Notes under the pieces: generated by a model
The model's input: only the letters and a program-made list of their open reading frames with translations
The model's database searches: none
Told to the model about the DNA's origin: nothing
Part shown: one piece after another, positions 30,901-40,363 of the stretch
Numbering within the stretch: position 1 is the first letter of the stretch
Layout of the letters: the number at the start of each line of letters is the position of its first letter
Translations under genes and position numbers: made by a program
Assembly: GCF_000234665.1 (NCBI RefSeq)
Contig: NC_018328.1
Span: 186,001-250,000 of the forward strand
DNA length: 64,000 nucleotides
Direction of reading: 5' to 3'
Origin: Leishmania mexicana MHOM/GT/2001/U1103
Taxonomy: Eukaryota; Euglenozoa; Kinetoplastea; Trypanosomatida; Trypanosomatidae

Positions 30901-31248
30901 GGCAGCAGCGGGAACACCAGCAAGCGCGTCAACGCCACCAGTGGTGACGCAAACACCCTAGCGACAGCGGCCGTTGCACGAGTAGAGATGAGCTGTGCAG
31001 CAGGGCCAGTCGCTGCCGCGACTCTTGCACCCCTTCCGCCCCCAACCACTCTGCCCGTGCACACGCAGCCCATGATGGTGCACCCTATCATGCTAGCTGC
31101 GTCGTCGTCGTCGTCGTCATCCTCCGCACCGTCGCAAGCCTCCTCAGCGCCATCCCCTGTCGCCTCCGCGCCGCGACGAACGCTTTTTAAGCTCGCGGGT
31201 AACGCGTCAGGCGCTCCCTCTTCTCCGATGCCTGCAACACCGCAGTGA
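27985..31248 (+). CDS. SNF2-family ATPase, SMARCAL1/ZRANB3 type, with PIP box
   Basis: 1087 residues. N-terminus: a short Cys-rich unit (C3, C5, C22, C28 with F30 after it) that resembles a GRF zinc finger. ATPase core: motif I DDMGLGKT (200-207), motif II DESH (288-291), LLSGTPA, and motifs V-VI ending in HRIGQ (572-576). The segment GLKPFQRDGV just before motif I and the compact core without long insertions fit the distant SNF2 clade of SMARCAL1 and ZRANB3, which remodel stalled replication forks by strand annealing. The long tail is Ser/Pro/Thr-rich and disordered. In it are a PCNA-interaction box QSTLDQFM (650-657), a likely SUMO-interaction motif VVDLT (849-853), and a repeated motif RRTVFTL (903-909) / RRTLFKL (1064-1070). 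The PIP box fits replication-fork recruitment. It lacks the JBP/TET oxygenase half of JBP2. Confidence 0.92.
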   Translation: MNCQCNHPARYLISRDGKPCYICALGRCRFYALAPVQCEGYTRITLGSPGCPLADTGVVLRFEALVHPTSKDVACFMIRVQGEASRWSTLRLAVLQDSQFEGMWYTAGRAFLYPMAQYTRLVAALKAHSLPHVALEEIPSFYFRCVERMRQLPRQYADDVAAGRACLPDAEDCVYRGLKPFQRDGVRFVLERHGRAMIADDMGLGKTVQAIAVAHHYRDEWPVLVVCPMSLMENWAKEFNKFCGIPFARIAILQGAKATATSLQAVAIVSYSSLKCVENAHFNVVILDESHYIKAGAAKRAQQSLKLCRASRRVILLSGTPAMSRPIELYAQLQAIQPSLVPSKTQFGARYCNSFVGRFGIDLTGHAHPDELHSLLRHFLIRRTKRELGSELPSKSRQLLYMYITEKEKKALEKQIIALRRSLSSTSFFVGNGGADWAARAPNVFEMKMATARAKIPAVQDYVSGIVEQHLDSGEKLILFAHHQCMMEALRSAVEVVRPRQPIDYIYISGDTPPAQREPAAEHFRTEATCTVAILSMQSSGIGHNFTCASTVVFTELDWNPSTHLQCEDRVHRIGQAHPCHIKYLLAEGTSDSVIWPLLQTKLSVTAAMFETSNVTRAEVHLHDGADKQNVARRDVVAATTSSTPSTSQQSTLDQFMQPHPSQAVLRRGEEVDAVVVSMQESPRVSAHSQSSTGHTAPTSLERDAPPLLLTPTSPSQQQRLSLSLMGTPISAFCGSTSGSGVATAPTTPPPLIPFSEMADDLVVTSAPQVSNASASHRPRLSANSGIGTTHPATPPSSLSTTVPGPTPKSVNTISVLDLMRHTSSTKSGAGSSAAEPSHSARAAAVSLVVDLTGTASTQPVVMQPSPPMASPPAPTRSLPSSPGVTLPMMDITASAGAVAPPRRTVFTLSKTGTQAFMNTAAASTMTSSCPGSRALCPAAPPALPEAPKTAAVHVPLRPNLHLKRPRTDTEHGSSGNTSKRVNATSGDANTLATAAVARVEMSCAAGPVAAATLAPLPPPTTLPVHTQPMMVHPIMLAASSSSSSSSAPSQASSAPSPVASAPRRTLFKLAGNASGAPSSPMPATPQ

Positions 31249-32146
31249 CGTACCGGTGACAACTGTGTGTGCATGGAGTGATTCCCTGCTTGTGGAACGT
31301 GATGCTGTCACTCCTCTGGTGCGGCTGTGTGCTACGACGGCATGCGCTGAAGTCGTCTGGCGCCACGACTCCACCCCACTATCCGGCCCCTCGTTGTCTT
31401 CTCTGTCGACGTAACCGCGCATGCTGCGCAGAGGCGTAAGCGTACGTGTCTACCGAGAATGGGGCTCGCACACACACACATACATACATACACAGGCAGA
31501 CGGACGGACGCCCTCTTCCATGCACGGGGCTCGTACATAAACACGCACTGAGTGGTAGTTGTACACTCAGAGTGAGAGGGGGGGAGATGAACGGGTACAC
31601 GATGCAGAAGTGGTACGTGGCGCCTGTGGTCCATCTCTGCTGGTCACATCCCACAGAAAACAAAAGTGGCCTGAGGTCATGGCAGGTCTGTAGCCGGCTG
31701 TGCCCTGGCGCGCCTCTGTATATGTATGTACAGGGGCTACGCTTGGCGAGGGACTGGCCTGGCAGTGCTCTCCTGTTGGCGTGGGTCTGTTGTTGCTGCT
31801 GATGCGCTTGCTCGTCACCATTTCTCTGTTCCTACCTCCCCTTTCATCGTATACGCGTGGCGGGCGTTTCTCATGGCCCATGCGCGTCAAGGGGCGGCGA
31901 GTGCACGAGGTGGCAGCAAACGGTTGTGTACGCGCGACCCACCCCCTCCCCAGACCTCCTGCTTCCGTTAGGGGCGGCTGGTGTTCGCTTTTCGACCGTT
32001 GCCCTCGAAAGCTATCTGCTGAACACTGACTCCGCGCTCTTGCTCCTGATCTCTCTTCCTCCCTCCCTCCTCCCTCTGCCGCCTCCGCCTTCTTCGGCAG
32101 CTTCAACGCCACACACGCTGCGTGCCGCTCAGCCACCACACACGGC
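31249..32146 (+). other. Intergenic region
   Basis: No gene. (CA/TACA)n at about 31469-31495; a mixed-sequence stretch at 31610-31960; the pyrimidine tract before the next gene is given separately. Confidence 0.55.
32051..32100 (+). promoter_or_regulatory. Candidate trans-splice acceptor for the USP gene
   Basis: A C/T tract of nearly 45 bases including CTCCCTCCCTCC units, ending in CGGCAG with AG at 32099-32100. The 5' UTR would be 46 bases. Confidence 0.7.
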
Positions 32147-34570
32147 ATGGACGTCGCGCATAATCGGTCGCTCGGGTTCGCGGGAACGGAGATTTTGTTC
32201 CGCAAGATCGAGTTTGAGCGCTATCGGAAACCGCACGTCGTCGAATACCCCCGTAGCGCCACTGTCCTCAACCCGCAGCACACGCGTCAGCTCCGCAATG
32301 CAATGGGCACGCAGCGGCAGGGTGGCGAACACGACGGCAGCGACGGCGACGAGGGAGCGGCGCCCCGTGGATACTCGGACAGCGACGACGACGACGATGA
32401 CCCGCGGCGCGTCGACAAGGCGACACAGCTGTGCTCCGACGCGCAGTTTCGCAGCAGCCTACACTTGCTCTGGCAGACCATCACGCCTGTTGGGCTGGGG
32501 CTCATGAACCTTGGTAACACGTGCTTCGCGAACAGCGTGCTGCAAGCGCTGGCTCATACGCCGGCGGTGGCACAGTACTTCATGAACACGTTCCGTTCAG
32601 CAGACAGCCAGCTTGGCGCCCCCTTCGACTTTGCCTTCGCCCTTGCCGAGACGTTTCGCAAGATGCAGCCCGCGCCACAGCAGGGTCGAACCAGCGGCAG
32701 CGGTGTGTACCGACCTGGGCAGATCATGAGCAACCTCCGTCTGCTCTCAAAACACTTCTCCATTGGGCGGCAGAGCGACGCGCACGAGTTTGCGGTGCAA
32801 CTTCTCTTTTCGTGTCAGAAATCGCTGCTTCACCGCCTCGTCGGCTCCAAGAAGGTGCACCCACGGGTGGCGCACACCACCGCGCTTCACCGCATCTGCG
32901 GCGGCTACCTGCTCTCACAGGTGACGTGGTCGCGCCAGGAAGAGATTCAGCAGCTGCTGCGCGCCGGCAAGCAGCAGGAGGCAATGGATCTCAAGATGGA
33001 GGCAAAGCAAGCTGATGGGAAGCGGGCACAGCGCGCCTCACGGCACGGCCTCGATCCTCAGATCCTGCGCTCCAATACCTACGACCCCTTTACGATTCTC
33101 TCGGTGGAGTTGGCGGGGCACACGCTGCAGCACTGCCTTGACAAGTTCTGCGCGGTCGAGGAACTCGATGGCCGCTCCTACCTGTCCCCACGCCAGGTCG
33201 GCGTGCGCGCGAAGAAGAAGCTAAGCATCCACGTCCCGCCACCCGTGCTCGTCATCCACGTGAAGCGCTTTACTCCCACCGGCAACAAGATTAACAAGCA
33301 CGTGCCGTTCCCGCTGGAGCTGGACATAACCCGCTACTGCACCATACTGTCGTCGCCGTCATCGTCGCCGCCGCCGCCGCAGAATCACCTGCAGCCGCAC
33401 AATGGTATGTCCTCCCCAGCGACAGCGAAGAGATCCGATTGCCAGTACGAGCTCAACGCCGTATGCGTTCACGAGGGACGTTCCATCGACTACGGCCACT
33501 ACTACACCCTGGCCAAGGCCCCTAATGGCATGTGGTACGAGTTCAACGACAGCCACGTTAGTCGTCTTTCGGAGGACCAGCTGCAACAGGCACAGGTGTA
33601 CATGCTCTTCTACTCCCGCAAGCCCACGGTCGCTGCTGAGAAGACGCAGTCGCCCCGTCAGCAGCAGCACAACGTCCGCGACAGCGCACCGGCCTCTGCG
33701 TCTTCCTCCGCCGCCTCCAAGCTCGGCGCGGGGACGGCAGTGAAAGAGGACGGTGCTGTTGGGCGAGAGCTGAGCGATTCGGAGGTGCAGGTACTCCTAG
33801 CGAAGCGAAGCGCTGTGCAGCGGCAGGCAGGCAGTTTAAACGGGCGTCGCTCCTCCTCGGCCACGACAGCTGCAGAGAAGCTGCAACTCCTGTCGGACGC
33901 TTCTGGCGGCAACGATGAAGAGGGCCACGCCGTCGAGCCCACGTCTTTGTCGTTGAACAAGACTGCCCGGGCGCAGACCTTCAAGCGCATGCAAGAGGCG
34001 CTTCCAACGGACTCGGACAGCGACGGCGACGATGAAAACCAGGACCGCGCATATGTGCGCCGGCTGCTGACACAGCGGAACGGATGTGCAGTGCAAGACA
34101 GCCACATCCAGGCAGGCGTGGCGGCACAACCCTCACGACGAGGTGACGAGCACGACGCACTGGCGAGCGGCGAGGCACCGCTCAAGTTGGCCAAGGTGTC
34201 ACTGTATGGCGGCATCATTAAGTCGATGAAGCGCGTGTTGAAGGACGGCGCCAACGGTGGTGCGTCCGCCGACACAACGGCGCCGCAGCAGCAGCGGGAG
34301 AGCCCAAACCTTCGGGTTGGCCGGAACGCCGTGCAAGCACTGCATCAGCGCAAGATACTCAACACCCCTGAGACGGTGCAGCGACCGGCATCTGCACCCA
34401 AGTTCCAGCAGCGCATCCGTGATCCCATGTGGGAGATGGAGATGGATCGCGGCAAGGTGAAGAAGGTCAAGTCGAAGGAGAAGGCGCCGGATCCGTTTGA
34501 AGGCGTCAACCCCTTCCAGGAAGTGTCGCGAGGCATGTTCGACGTGCGTGGACGGCGGCGTCGGGGGTAG
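32147..34570 (+). CDS. Ubiquitin carboxyl-terminal hydrolase, USP family (USP36/USP42-like)
   Basis: 807 residues from the ATG at 32147. The catalytic domain spans about residues 114-490: Cys box GLMNLGNTCFANSVLQAL with C126, the QSDAHEF segment, LSVELAGHTLQHCLDKF, and the His box YGHYYTL with H451 followed by WYEFNDSHVSRL, where D468 is the expected third catalytic residue. All three are present, so it should be active. The N-terminus has an acidic run (DSDSDDDDDD-like, residues about 75-85). The C-terminal 300 residues are disordered and end in a conserved-looking block DPFEGVNPFQEVSRGMFDV and an arginine tail RGRRRRG. An arginine/lysine-rich tail suggests nuclear or nucleolar targeting, as in USP36. 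A low-complexity Ser/Pro insert (about 405-427) lies inside the catalytic domain. Confidence 0.93.
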   Translation: MDVAHNRSLGFAGTEILFRKIEFERYRKPHVVEYPRSATVLNPQHTRQLRNAMGTQRQGGEHDGSDGDEGAAPRGYSDSDDDDDDPRRVDKATQLCSDAQFRSSLHLLWQTITPVGLGLMNLGNTCFANSVLQALAHTPAVAQYFMNTFRSADSQLGAPFDFAFALAETFRKMQPAPQQGRTSGSGVYRPGQIMSNLRLLSKHFSIGRQSDAHEFAVQLLFSCQKSLLHRLVGSKKVHPRVAHTTALHRICGGYLLSQVTWSRQEEIQQLLRAGKQQEAMDLKMEAKQADGKRAQRASRHGLDPQILRSNTYDPFTILSVELAGHTLQHCLDKFCAVEELDGRSYLSPRQVGVRAKKKLSIHVPPPVLVIHVKRFTPTGNKINKHVPFPLELDITRYCTILSSPSSSPPPPQNHLQPHNGMSSPATAKRSDCQYELNAVCVHEGRSIDYGHYYTLAKAPNGMWYEFNDSHVSRLSEDQLQQAQVYMLFYSRKPTVAAEKTQSPRQQQHNVRDSAPASASSSAASKLGAGTAVKEDGAVGRELSDSEVQVLLAKRSAVQRQAGSLNGRRSSSATTAAEKLQLLSDASGGNDEEGHAVEPTSLSLNKTARAQTFKRMQEALPTDSDSDGDDENQDRAYVRRLLTQRNGCAVQDSHIQAGVAAQPSRRGDEHDALASGEAPLKLAKVSLYGGIIKSMKRVLKDGANGGASADTTAPQQQRESPNLRVGRNAVQALHQRKILNTPETVQRPASAPKFQQRIRDPMWEMEMDRGKVKKVKSKEKAPDPFEGVNPFQEVSRGMFDVRGRRRRG

Positions 34571-35801
34571 GAAGAGCCTCTTTGATTGCGCACCTACGGG
34601 CCTGCCTGCCTGCCTGCCTGTGTGTATGTGTGTGTGCGAGACTGCCGTTTTGGTGAGGATCATCTCCTCCTCCTCCCTCTACCGACCAATATACATGCAT
34701 ATGGCCACCTGCTGCTGAGGCGCCGTCATCGCCGCCACATGATGCGCGCTACCTCACTCTCCGTGCGCACATGTGTGACTGTGCATGTGTTTGGCCTCCA
34801 TCGATTAAGCTCTTACGAGATTTTCTGTTTCGCGCGTGTGTTCTGTGTGTGTTCAGTGTGTATAAGTGGGCAGTAAGAGGGGGCGACGGCGGCAGAGGAT
34901 GATGACGACGCGTTACCCGCCCCTCCCCGCCCCCCGCTCCGTCGTAACTCGTAGTGCATCGTCGCCTGAGAGTAAGTGTCATCGTGATGATGGGTGGGTG
35001 GGTCCATGGATGAGCTGTCCCATCCACCTTCACTAACCCTTTGTGCGTCACCCTTTCCTTGTGAGAGGATCTGTGTATGTGTTGCTCTTTTGCGCCAGCC
35101 CGCACCGCGCGCATCATCCGACCACCGTTGCGGGACACCGCGCACGCTTACTCAGAGCCTGGGAAGCAGTGAGAGAGGATAAACCGCATGATAAATATGA
35201 GCAGCATCTCTGCCGGCAGCACGCGGCCGCAGACGCTGGCACACCCAATATTTTGGCTGCCACGGTAGGTGCACCCCTCCCCCCTCGTCCTCTTCTCTCT
35301 TCCGCGCCTTCTTTTGTTTTCTCTTCGACTTGCCTACTCGCAAGCGCTGTAACATGCCTCAGGCACCAACGATGGCAGGCAAGAAAACGAAAGACATCAA
35401 GGGGGAGTGAAGCATGTTCGTATCGCCGCCTCTGCGTTGGCGCAGACCGCCTCTGTTGCAGGGCTCCCCAGTTCCCCACTCCCACCCTTCCTCGTGGACG
35501 GAAAGTAGTCCGAAGCTGCTTGTTATTGCTTGCGTCTTTCCCTTACACCCCTTCCCCTTCTCCACGCCCTTGGCTACTCGCCTCTCCTCCTCGAAACCCA
35601 TGCGTGGCGCATCAAAAACTTCACCACACATGCGCACACGCACGCCAATGCTCTGCGCTCGCCACCCCACAGTTGATTAGGCTCTACGCCGCATCATACC
35701 CGCTCCCCTTCGGCTCGCAGCTCTCTCTCCGCCTTTAGCTCTTGCTCGCGTGCCACTTGCTCATCAATACCCCCCCCCCCCAACTAAAACCATAACCGTT
35801 G
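34571..35801 (+). other. Intergenic region
   Basis: No gene. GCCT repeats at about 34602-34620, short TG runs, and a C11 run at about 35771-35781 immediately before the ATP synthase start. One candidate acceptor is listed separately. Confidence 0.55.
35718..35738 (+). promoter_or_regulatory. Candidate trans-splice acceptor for ATP synthase subunit c
   Basis: CTCTCTCTCC plus GCCTTT followed by AG at 35737-35738; the leader would be about 63 bases. The second pyrimidine run (C11) lies downstream of the AG, so an alternative acceptor is possible. Confidence 0.45.
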
Positions 35802-36125
35802 ATGATGATGCGCCGTGCCATCGCTCAGCCCGTCGCCCGTCGCGCGGCGGCTGCCTCCAGCGCGCTCGTGGTTGCCCCTCGCCAGGCCTCCACTGTCACC
35901 CTCTCTGTCCATGGCATGCACTACATCGGCACCGGTCTCGCCGCCATCGCCCTCGGTGGCGTCGGCTTGGGTATCGGTACCATCTTTGGCTGCTTGCTGA
36001 TGGGCTGCGCTCGTCAGCCCAACCTGACCAAGATGCTCTTCAACTACGCCATTCTCGGCTTCGCCCTGACGGAGGCCATTGGTCTGTTCGCGCTGATGCT
36101 CGCCTTCCTCATGCTCTTCTCGTAG
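35802..36125 (+). CDS. ATP synthase subunit c (ATPase subunit 9), mitochondrial precursor
   Basis: 107 residues. The frame opens at a TTG, but three consecutive ATG codons follow (35802, 35805, 35808). Residues 1-30 are a basic, Arg/Ala-rich mitochondrial presequence. The mature part is the classic two-helix c-ring hairpin: a glycine-rich first helix ([18 protein letters not shown]), the polar loop ARQPN with R71-Q72-P73, and a second helix with [11 protein letters not shown]91 is the proton-carrying carboxylate of the Fo rotor. Many copies of this protein form the c-ring in the inner mitochondrial membrane. The length and all signature residues are as expected. Trypanosomatids can encode several precursors that differ only in presequence; only one copy is present here. 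Confidence 0.97.
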   Translation: MMMRRAIAQPVARRAAAASSALVVAPRQASTVTLSVHGMHYIGTGLAAIALGGVGLGIGTIFGCLLMGCARQPNLTKMLFNYAILGFALTEAIGLFALMLAFLMLFS

Positions 36126-38103
36126 AGTTGTTGACGTCTGCGGCGGCCTTTGTGTCCGCCTGAATCTCTCGACGACCGTTATGATTCCTCGGCGGTTCCG
36201 AGTTGCGGCTGTAATGAAGTCAAGAGGGAGGTGGAAGAGGAGAGGAGGACGTGTGGTATCTTCCCGAGTGCATATATATGCATATGTATATGCGTATGGG
36301 TGGCAAAACAGGGCTGAAGAACGGTAGAGGAGGCGGTGGCCGCCCGCTTCTCCATTATACATCGCTACCTCCCTATCGCACCCATCCACCTACCCCTCCG
36401 CCTACCTAACCATGCATCCGTCCTCCCATCCTTGGCCATGAAGGGTGCCACGCCTGTTTAACCCATGGCACACACGCACATGCGCATGTGCAGCTCCATC
36501 ATTCCGTGTTTGCCGCACATACCTGTGTATTGCGCGTGTGTGTGCATGATGTTTGTTTTCTTCTTTCAAGTAGCTGTAGAGGAAGTGCCTCCCTGGTGCA
36601 TAACGAAGGTTGCGAGGAGGGGCGAGCAGAGGGAGGTGTGTGTGTGTATGTGTGTGGGTGGGTGGGTGGGTGTGTATCGGTGTGTCCTTCAGGCATCTGG
36701 GACCGTGGCAATGCTTCTCCAGGCGTCACCACCACCAACGCACACACACACACTTTTTCATGTTGCGTCGTGGGTACGGTTTGGTATCTCTTTGACTGTA
36801 AGCATCGCTCTCTTCCTCCCCCACGCTCCCTCGCCTCTTCCGTGAGCATCGCGGCACTGCAGGAGAGGTGTGCGCACGAGTGCTTACAAAGTTCGCCAAT
36901 AATGTAACACATGTAAGCAAGGGACCCGCCAAGACGAAAACTCGGAGGACAGAGCCGGCGCAAGATCGCAGCTGGAAGCGCGCTCGCACCGAATAGACCG
37001 TAAAGGCGAAACGTTGAAGGTTGGGGGAGCGGGGGGAGGAAGCCGCACCCCTTCCACTCCTACTCATCGCCGCCTCATGGCGCACTGGACCAGACAATGC
37101 CCTCACAGGATGAAGTAATCATGTATTTGGCTTCTCCTTGGTATTGCCGAGTGTCTCTCTGTGTGTGCATGTGTGGGTGTAATCACGTAATGATGTCGCT
37201 GGCTGGCCGAACGACGGCACATTACACACACACACATACATACATAGAGGCACCGGTGCGACGGGCTTCGCAGGACAGTGCACAAAACAATCAGCTCATG
37301 ACACCGGCACTGCCGAAGGTCTCCTGTGGACAAGTCGGCCATTTTCCCTCCGCCACCTCTGCGTCCGCTACCACATGGGCCTCTTCCTCTTCCCTCTCTC
37401 CGAACCCCCGACCCCACTCCCGTCCCTCTTCGCGTGTGGGCCGCTGTTCGCGCAGAGCCTCAAGCTGGAGTGGTCAACGCTTCGTTGTTCGAGTGGGCAG
37501 CCTTGATCTTCACACGATAGTAACAGCCGTGTTGGTGTCGGCACCTCATCTTCGTGCACACACACACAGGCACACACACGCACACACACAACGGCCATCA
37601 TCGGTTCGCTGTTCCCCCCCCCCCTCCCCTCCCCTCCCCTCTCCCACAACGAGAAGCAAATCCCTTCTCTTCGTTTTAGAGTACACGTCCCACACATCCC
37701 ACCGAAGGGCTTTAGAAAAGGGAACACAGACGGGGAGACACACACGATCGCGGAAAGAAAGGGGCAGAGCGAGAGAGCGAGAGAAAGCGCGCGCACGCAT
37801 AGCGAGTAGACTTGCGCCTCGCCTCCACCCCCTCCCTCCCTCCCTCCCTCCCCATCTCACTCCCACATATATATATATATTATCGATACTGAGCGCCTCT
37901 TACGCACGCGCATACACACACGCGCCCATATACCAGGCTTATACGCCCCGTACGGCCAAGTGTGCGGCTCTGTTATTATTATTAGCCCCATTCACTCCCC
38001 ATCTTCCCCCACCCCACTCCACCCTTTGTCTTTCTCGCTGCTCGATCCTCCACCACCACTACACCAAAGAAAACGCTTGCCATCAGGCCCTTGCGTCGAT
38101 ATC
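36126..38103 (+). other. Intergenic region, about 2 kb
   Basis: No gene. An alternating TA/CATATG stretch at 36271-36296, a TG-rich block at about 36636-36690, a mixed-sequence block at 36900-37160, C-runs at 37614-37645, and (CCCT)n at about 37830-37852 followed by (TA)n at 37866-37880. A 336-codon frame covering the last third is low-complexity and runs in a different frame from the kinesin. Confidence 0.55.
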
Positions 38104-39837
38104 ATGAGCAGCCGTATCTGTGTGGCGGTGCGCAAGCGTCCCATCGCGGACCCGGAGCTGGACATCGTCGAGACGCCAACACCGCGGTGCATCGTGAATG
38201 AGCCGAAGATAAAGTACGACCTCTCGCCCTACACGGACCGGCACACCTTTACTTTCGATGAGGTGTTCGGGGAGACCTGCAACAACGCCAGCGTGTACCA
38301 GCGCTGCTGTCTGCCACTCATCGACACCGTATTCAACTACGGTAACGCCACGTGCTTTGCCTACGGGCAGACCGGATCGGGCAAGACGTACACCATGCTG
38401 GGCTCGCAGAAAGAGCCGGGGCTGTATGCCATCGCGGCGCGCGAGATCTTCGCACGTGCCAACGGTATCGATGCCGTCGTCTACGTCTCCTTCTACGAAA
38501 TTTACGGCCGGAAAATATTTGATCTCCTCAACAACCGAAAGCGGCTTTTCGCTCGCGAGGACGCGGACAAGGTGATCAACATTTGCGGGCTCAGCGAGCA
38601 TCAGGTGACGGACATCCAGGAGATCTTCGACGTGATTACGGCGGGCAGTGCATACCGTGCGGCGGGTCAGACAAGCGCCAACGCCGAGAGTAGCCGCTCC
38701 CACGCCGTGCTGCAGGTGGAGGTGCGAGAAACGCGGAGCGCCAACGCACGGCGTGCGCCAAAGACGATTGGTCGTATCTCCTTCATCGACTTGGCGGGTA
38801 ACGAGCGCGGCGCCGACACATTTGACTGCGACCGCAAGACGCGAATGGAGGGTGCGGAGATCAACAAGTCTCTCCTGGCCCTGAAAGAGTGCATTCGGGC
38901 CCTCGGGATGGGCAAGAGCCACGTTCCATTTCGGGGGTCTATCTTGACGGAGGTGCTGCGAGACTCCTTCACCGGCAACAGCCGCACCACCATGATCTCC
39001 ACCATTTCACCATCCTCGCAGCACTGCGTGAACACGCTCAACACGTTGCGCTACACCCAGCGCGTGAAGGACCTTGGCAGCGGCGGCATCGGTGGTGGTG
39101 CGAAGATTGAGCAAGTGGCCGGCAGCCCGCCCGGACGCCGGCCCGCTGCGCCGCGCCGAAAGCCCTTTGAGGCGCTTCCTGCGAAGAACCGCCCAGAATG
39201 GGTGTCAGACTTCGCCTCTGACCCATCACCTGACATGTCCCCGTCCGAGAATGGCGGCTACGGCGGAGAGAGTGACGGGGTCGCGGCGTGTGCTGCGCCG
39301 CGGAACGCCGCCAAGCCCCGCGGTCGGCAGCCGTCGGTGGGTCGTAGCGGCGGCACGCCCCCGTCGGTCGCAGGCGTGGTGAAGGTGAAGGACCCGAAAA
39401 TCGCGACGATTGTGCAGAACCACATCGCCGCCCTGGAGTCCGACGACGAAGACGACGACATTGATGACGACTGCGGCAACTCCCCGCGCGCTGTGGAAGG
39501 CGGTGGTGTGATGCAGCGGGAGGAGGAGCGTCAGGTGCGCAAAGTGCACGCCTACGTAGTCGAGGAAATTGCAAAGGCGGAGGATAAGCTCATTGCACTG
39601 CACCGCCGGCACATCGACTCCAAGATGACCGGTATCAAGGAGGAGATCACGGCGATCCAGTCTTTTGAGGAATCTGACTCAGTTGACGAGTACGTGACGC
39701 GGGTTCAGGTACTGCTGATGAAGCAGCGGGACGACATGAACGAGATCTTGGCGATGCTGAGCGGCATTGGGTCGATGCTGCGCGATGAGGAGGACCTCTC
39801 CAAGACGCTCACTTCAAGCGTGAGTGCGCGGCGATGA
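38104..39837 (+). CDS. Kinesin-13 family motor (MCAK/KIF2-like)
   Basis: 577 residues. The upstream extension begins with GTG; the ATG at 38104 places ICVAVRKRPI at the very N-terminus. Motor motifs: P-loop GQTGSGKT (88-95), switch I NAESSRSH (193-200), switch II DLAGNER (229-235), and the kinesin-13 hallmark RMEGAEINKSLLALKECIRA. Kinesin-13 motors use ATP to depolymerise microtubule ends rather than walk. The class-defining loop-2 KVD tip is KYD here (K37-Y38-D39 in EPKIKYDLSPYTDRHTF, which aligns with EPKLKVDLTKY of human MCAK). There is no N-terminal targeting domain or neck before the motor, unlike MCAK, so it is a short form. After about residue 340 the tail is Arg/Pro/Ser-rich, then acidic, then a predicted coiled coil (about 465-570). 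Confidence 0.92.
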   Translation: MSSRICVAVRKRPIADPELDIVETPTPRCIVNEPKIKYDLSPYTDRHTFTFDEVFGETCNNASVYQRCCLPLIDTVFNYGNATCFAYGQTGSGKTYTMLGSQKEPGLYAIAAREIFARANGIDAVVYVSFYEIYGRKIFDLLNNRKRLFAREDADKVINICGLSEHQVTDIQEIFDVITAGSAYRAAGQTSANAESSRSHAVLQVEVRETRSANARRAPKTIGRISFIDLAGNERGADTFDCDRKTRMEGAEINKSLLALKECIRALGMGKSHVPFRGSILTEVLRDSFTGNSRTTMISTISPSSQHCVNTLNTLRYTQRVKDLGSGGIGGGAKIEQVAGSPPGRRPAAPRRKPFEALPAKNRPEWVSDFASDPSPDMSPSENGGYGGESDGVAACAAPRNAAKPRGRQPSVGRSGGTPPSVAGVVKVKDPKIATIVQNHIAALESDDEDDDIDDDCGNSPRAVEGGGVMQREEERQVRKVHAYVVEEIAKAEDKLIALHRRHIDSKMTGIKEEITAIQSFEESDSVDEYVTRVQVLLMKQRDDMNEILAMLSGIGSMLRDEEDLSKTLTSSVSARR

Positions 39838-40333
39838 TGATGGGACTGGGGCGGTGAGCACCGGAGAGCGAGAAGGTGTGGAGGAGGGCCAACAGTGGAA
39901 GAAGGGGGACACACAAGAAGCACACAAGGCAACACCGACGTGGTATAACATACCCCCGTCTTTGTTTCTTCTCTTTTCCCTTCCTCTCTCCGCCTCTGAC
40001 GCACACACACATACACGCGCGAGCGCGCATGCATGCACAGTGTCGACGCCCCCCCCCCTCTCTCCATCCCGGTATTGCCCCTTTCTCTTTCTGTGTTGTT
40101 TCTCCTTTCGACTGACTGTGGTCGCGTGCCTGGCTCTAGCGTGCCGCTTTTTCCTCTCGATGTATCTTACCGCAGTGCACCCGCGCGCACGCATACAGTA
40201 ACACCGTCACCGGTCAAACATGGCACAACAAGAGGGCAACCCTCACGTGAGCGCACAGAGAGCAACGCACCTTCATACATTCCCCAAGGTGATGGATTCT
40301 CTGCACCCTTGTCCGCATCCCTCGCTTTTATTT

Positions 40334-40363
40334 GGGGGAGGGGGAGGGGGAGGGAGGAGGGAG
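40334..40363 (+). repeat. G-tract cluster, quadruplex-prone
   Basis: Three G5 runs separated by single A residues, then three more G-tracts (GGG, GG, GGG) and GG. On the coding strand, so it would be G-rich in RNA too. Confidence 0.85.

Noticed and set aside
37097..38107. 336-codon + strand ORF before the kinesin
   Set aside because: Starts in UTR-like low-complexity sequence (His/Thr/Ser/Pro-rich) and ends where the kinesin begins in another frame.
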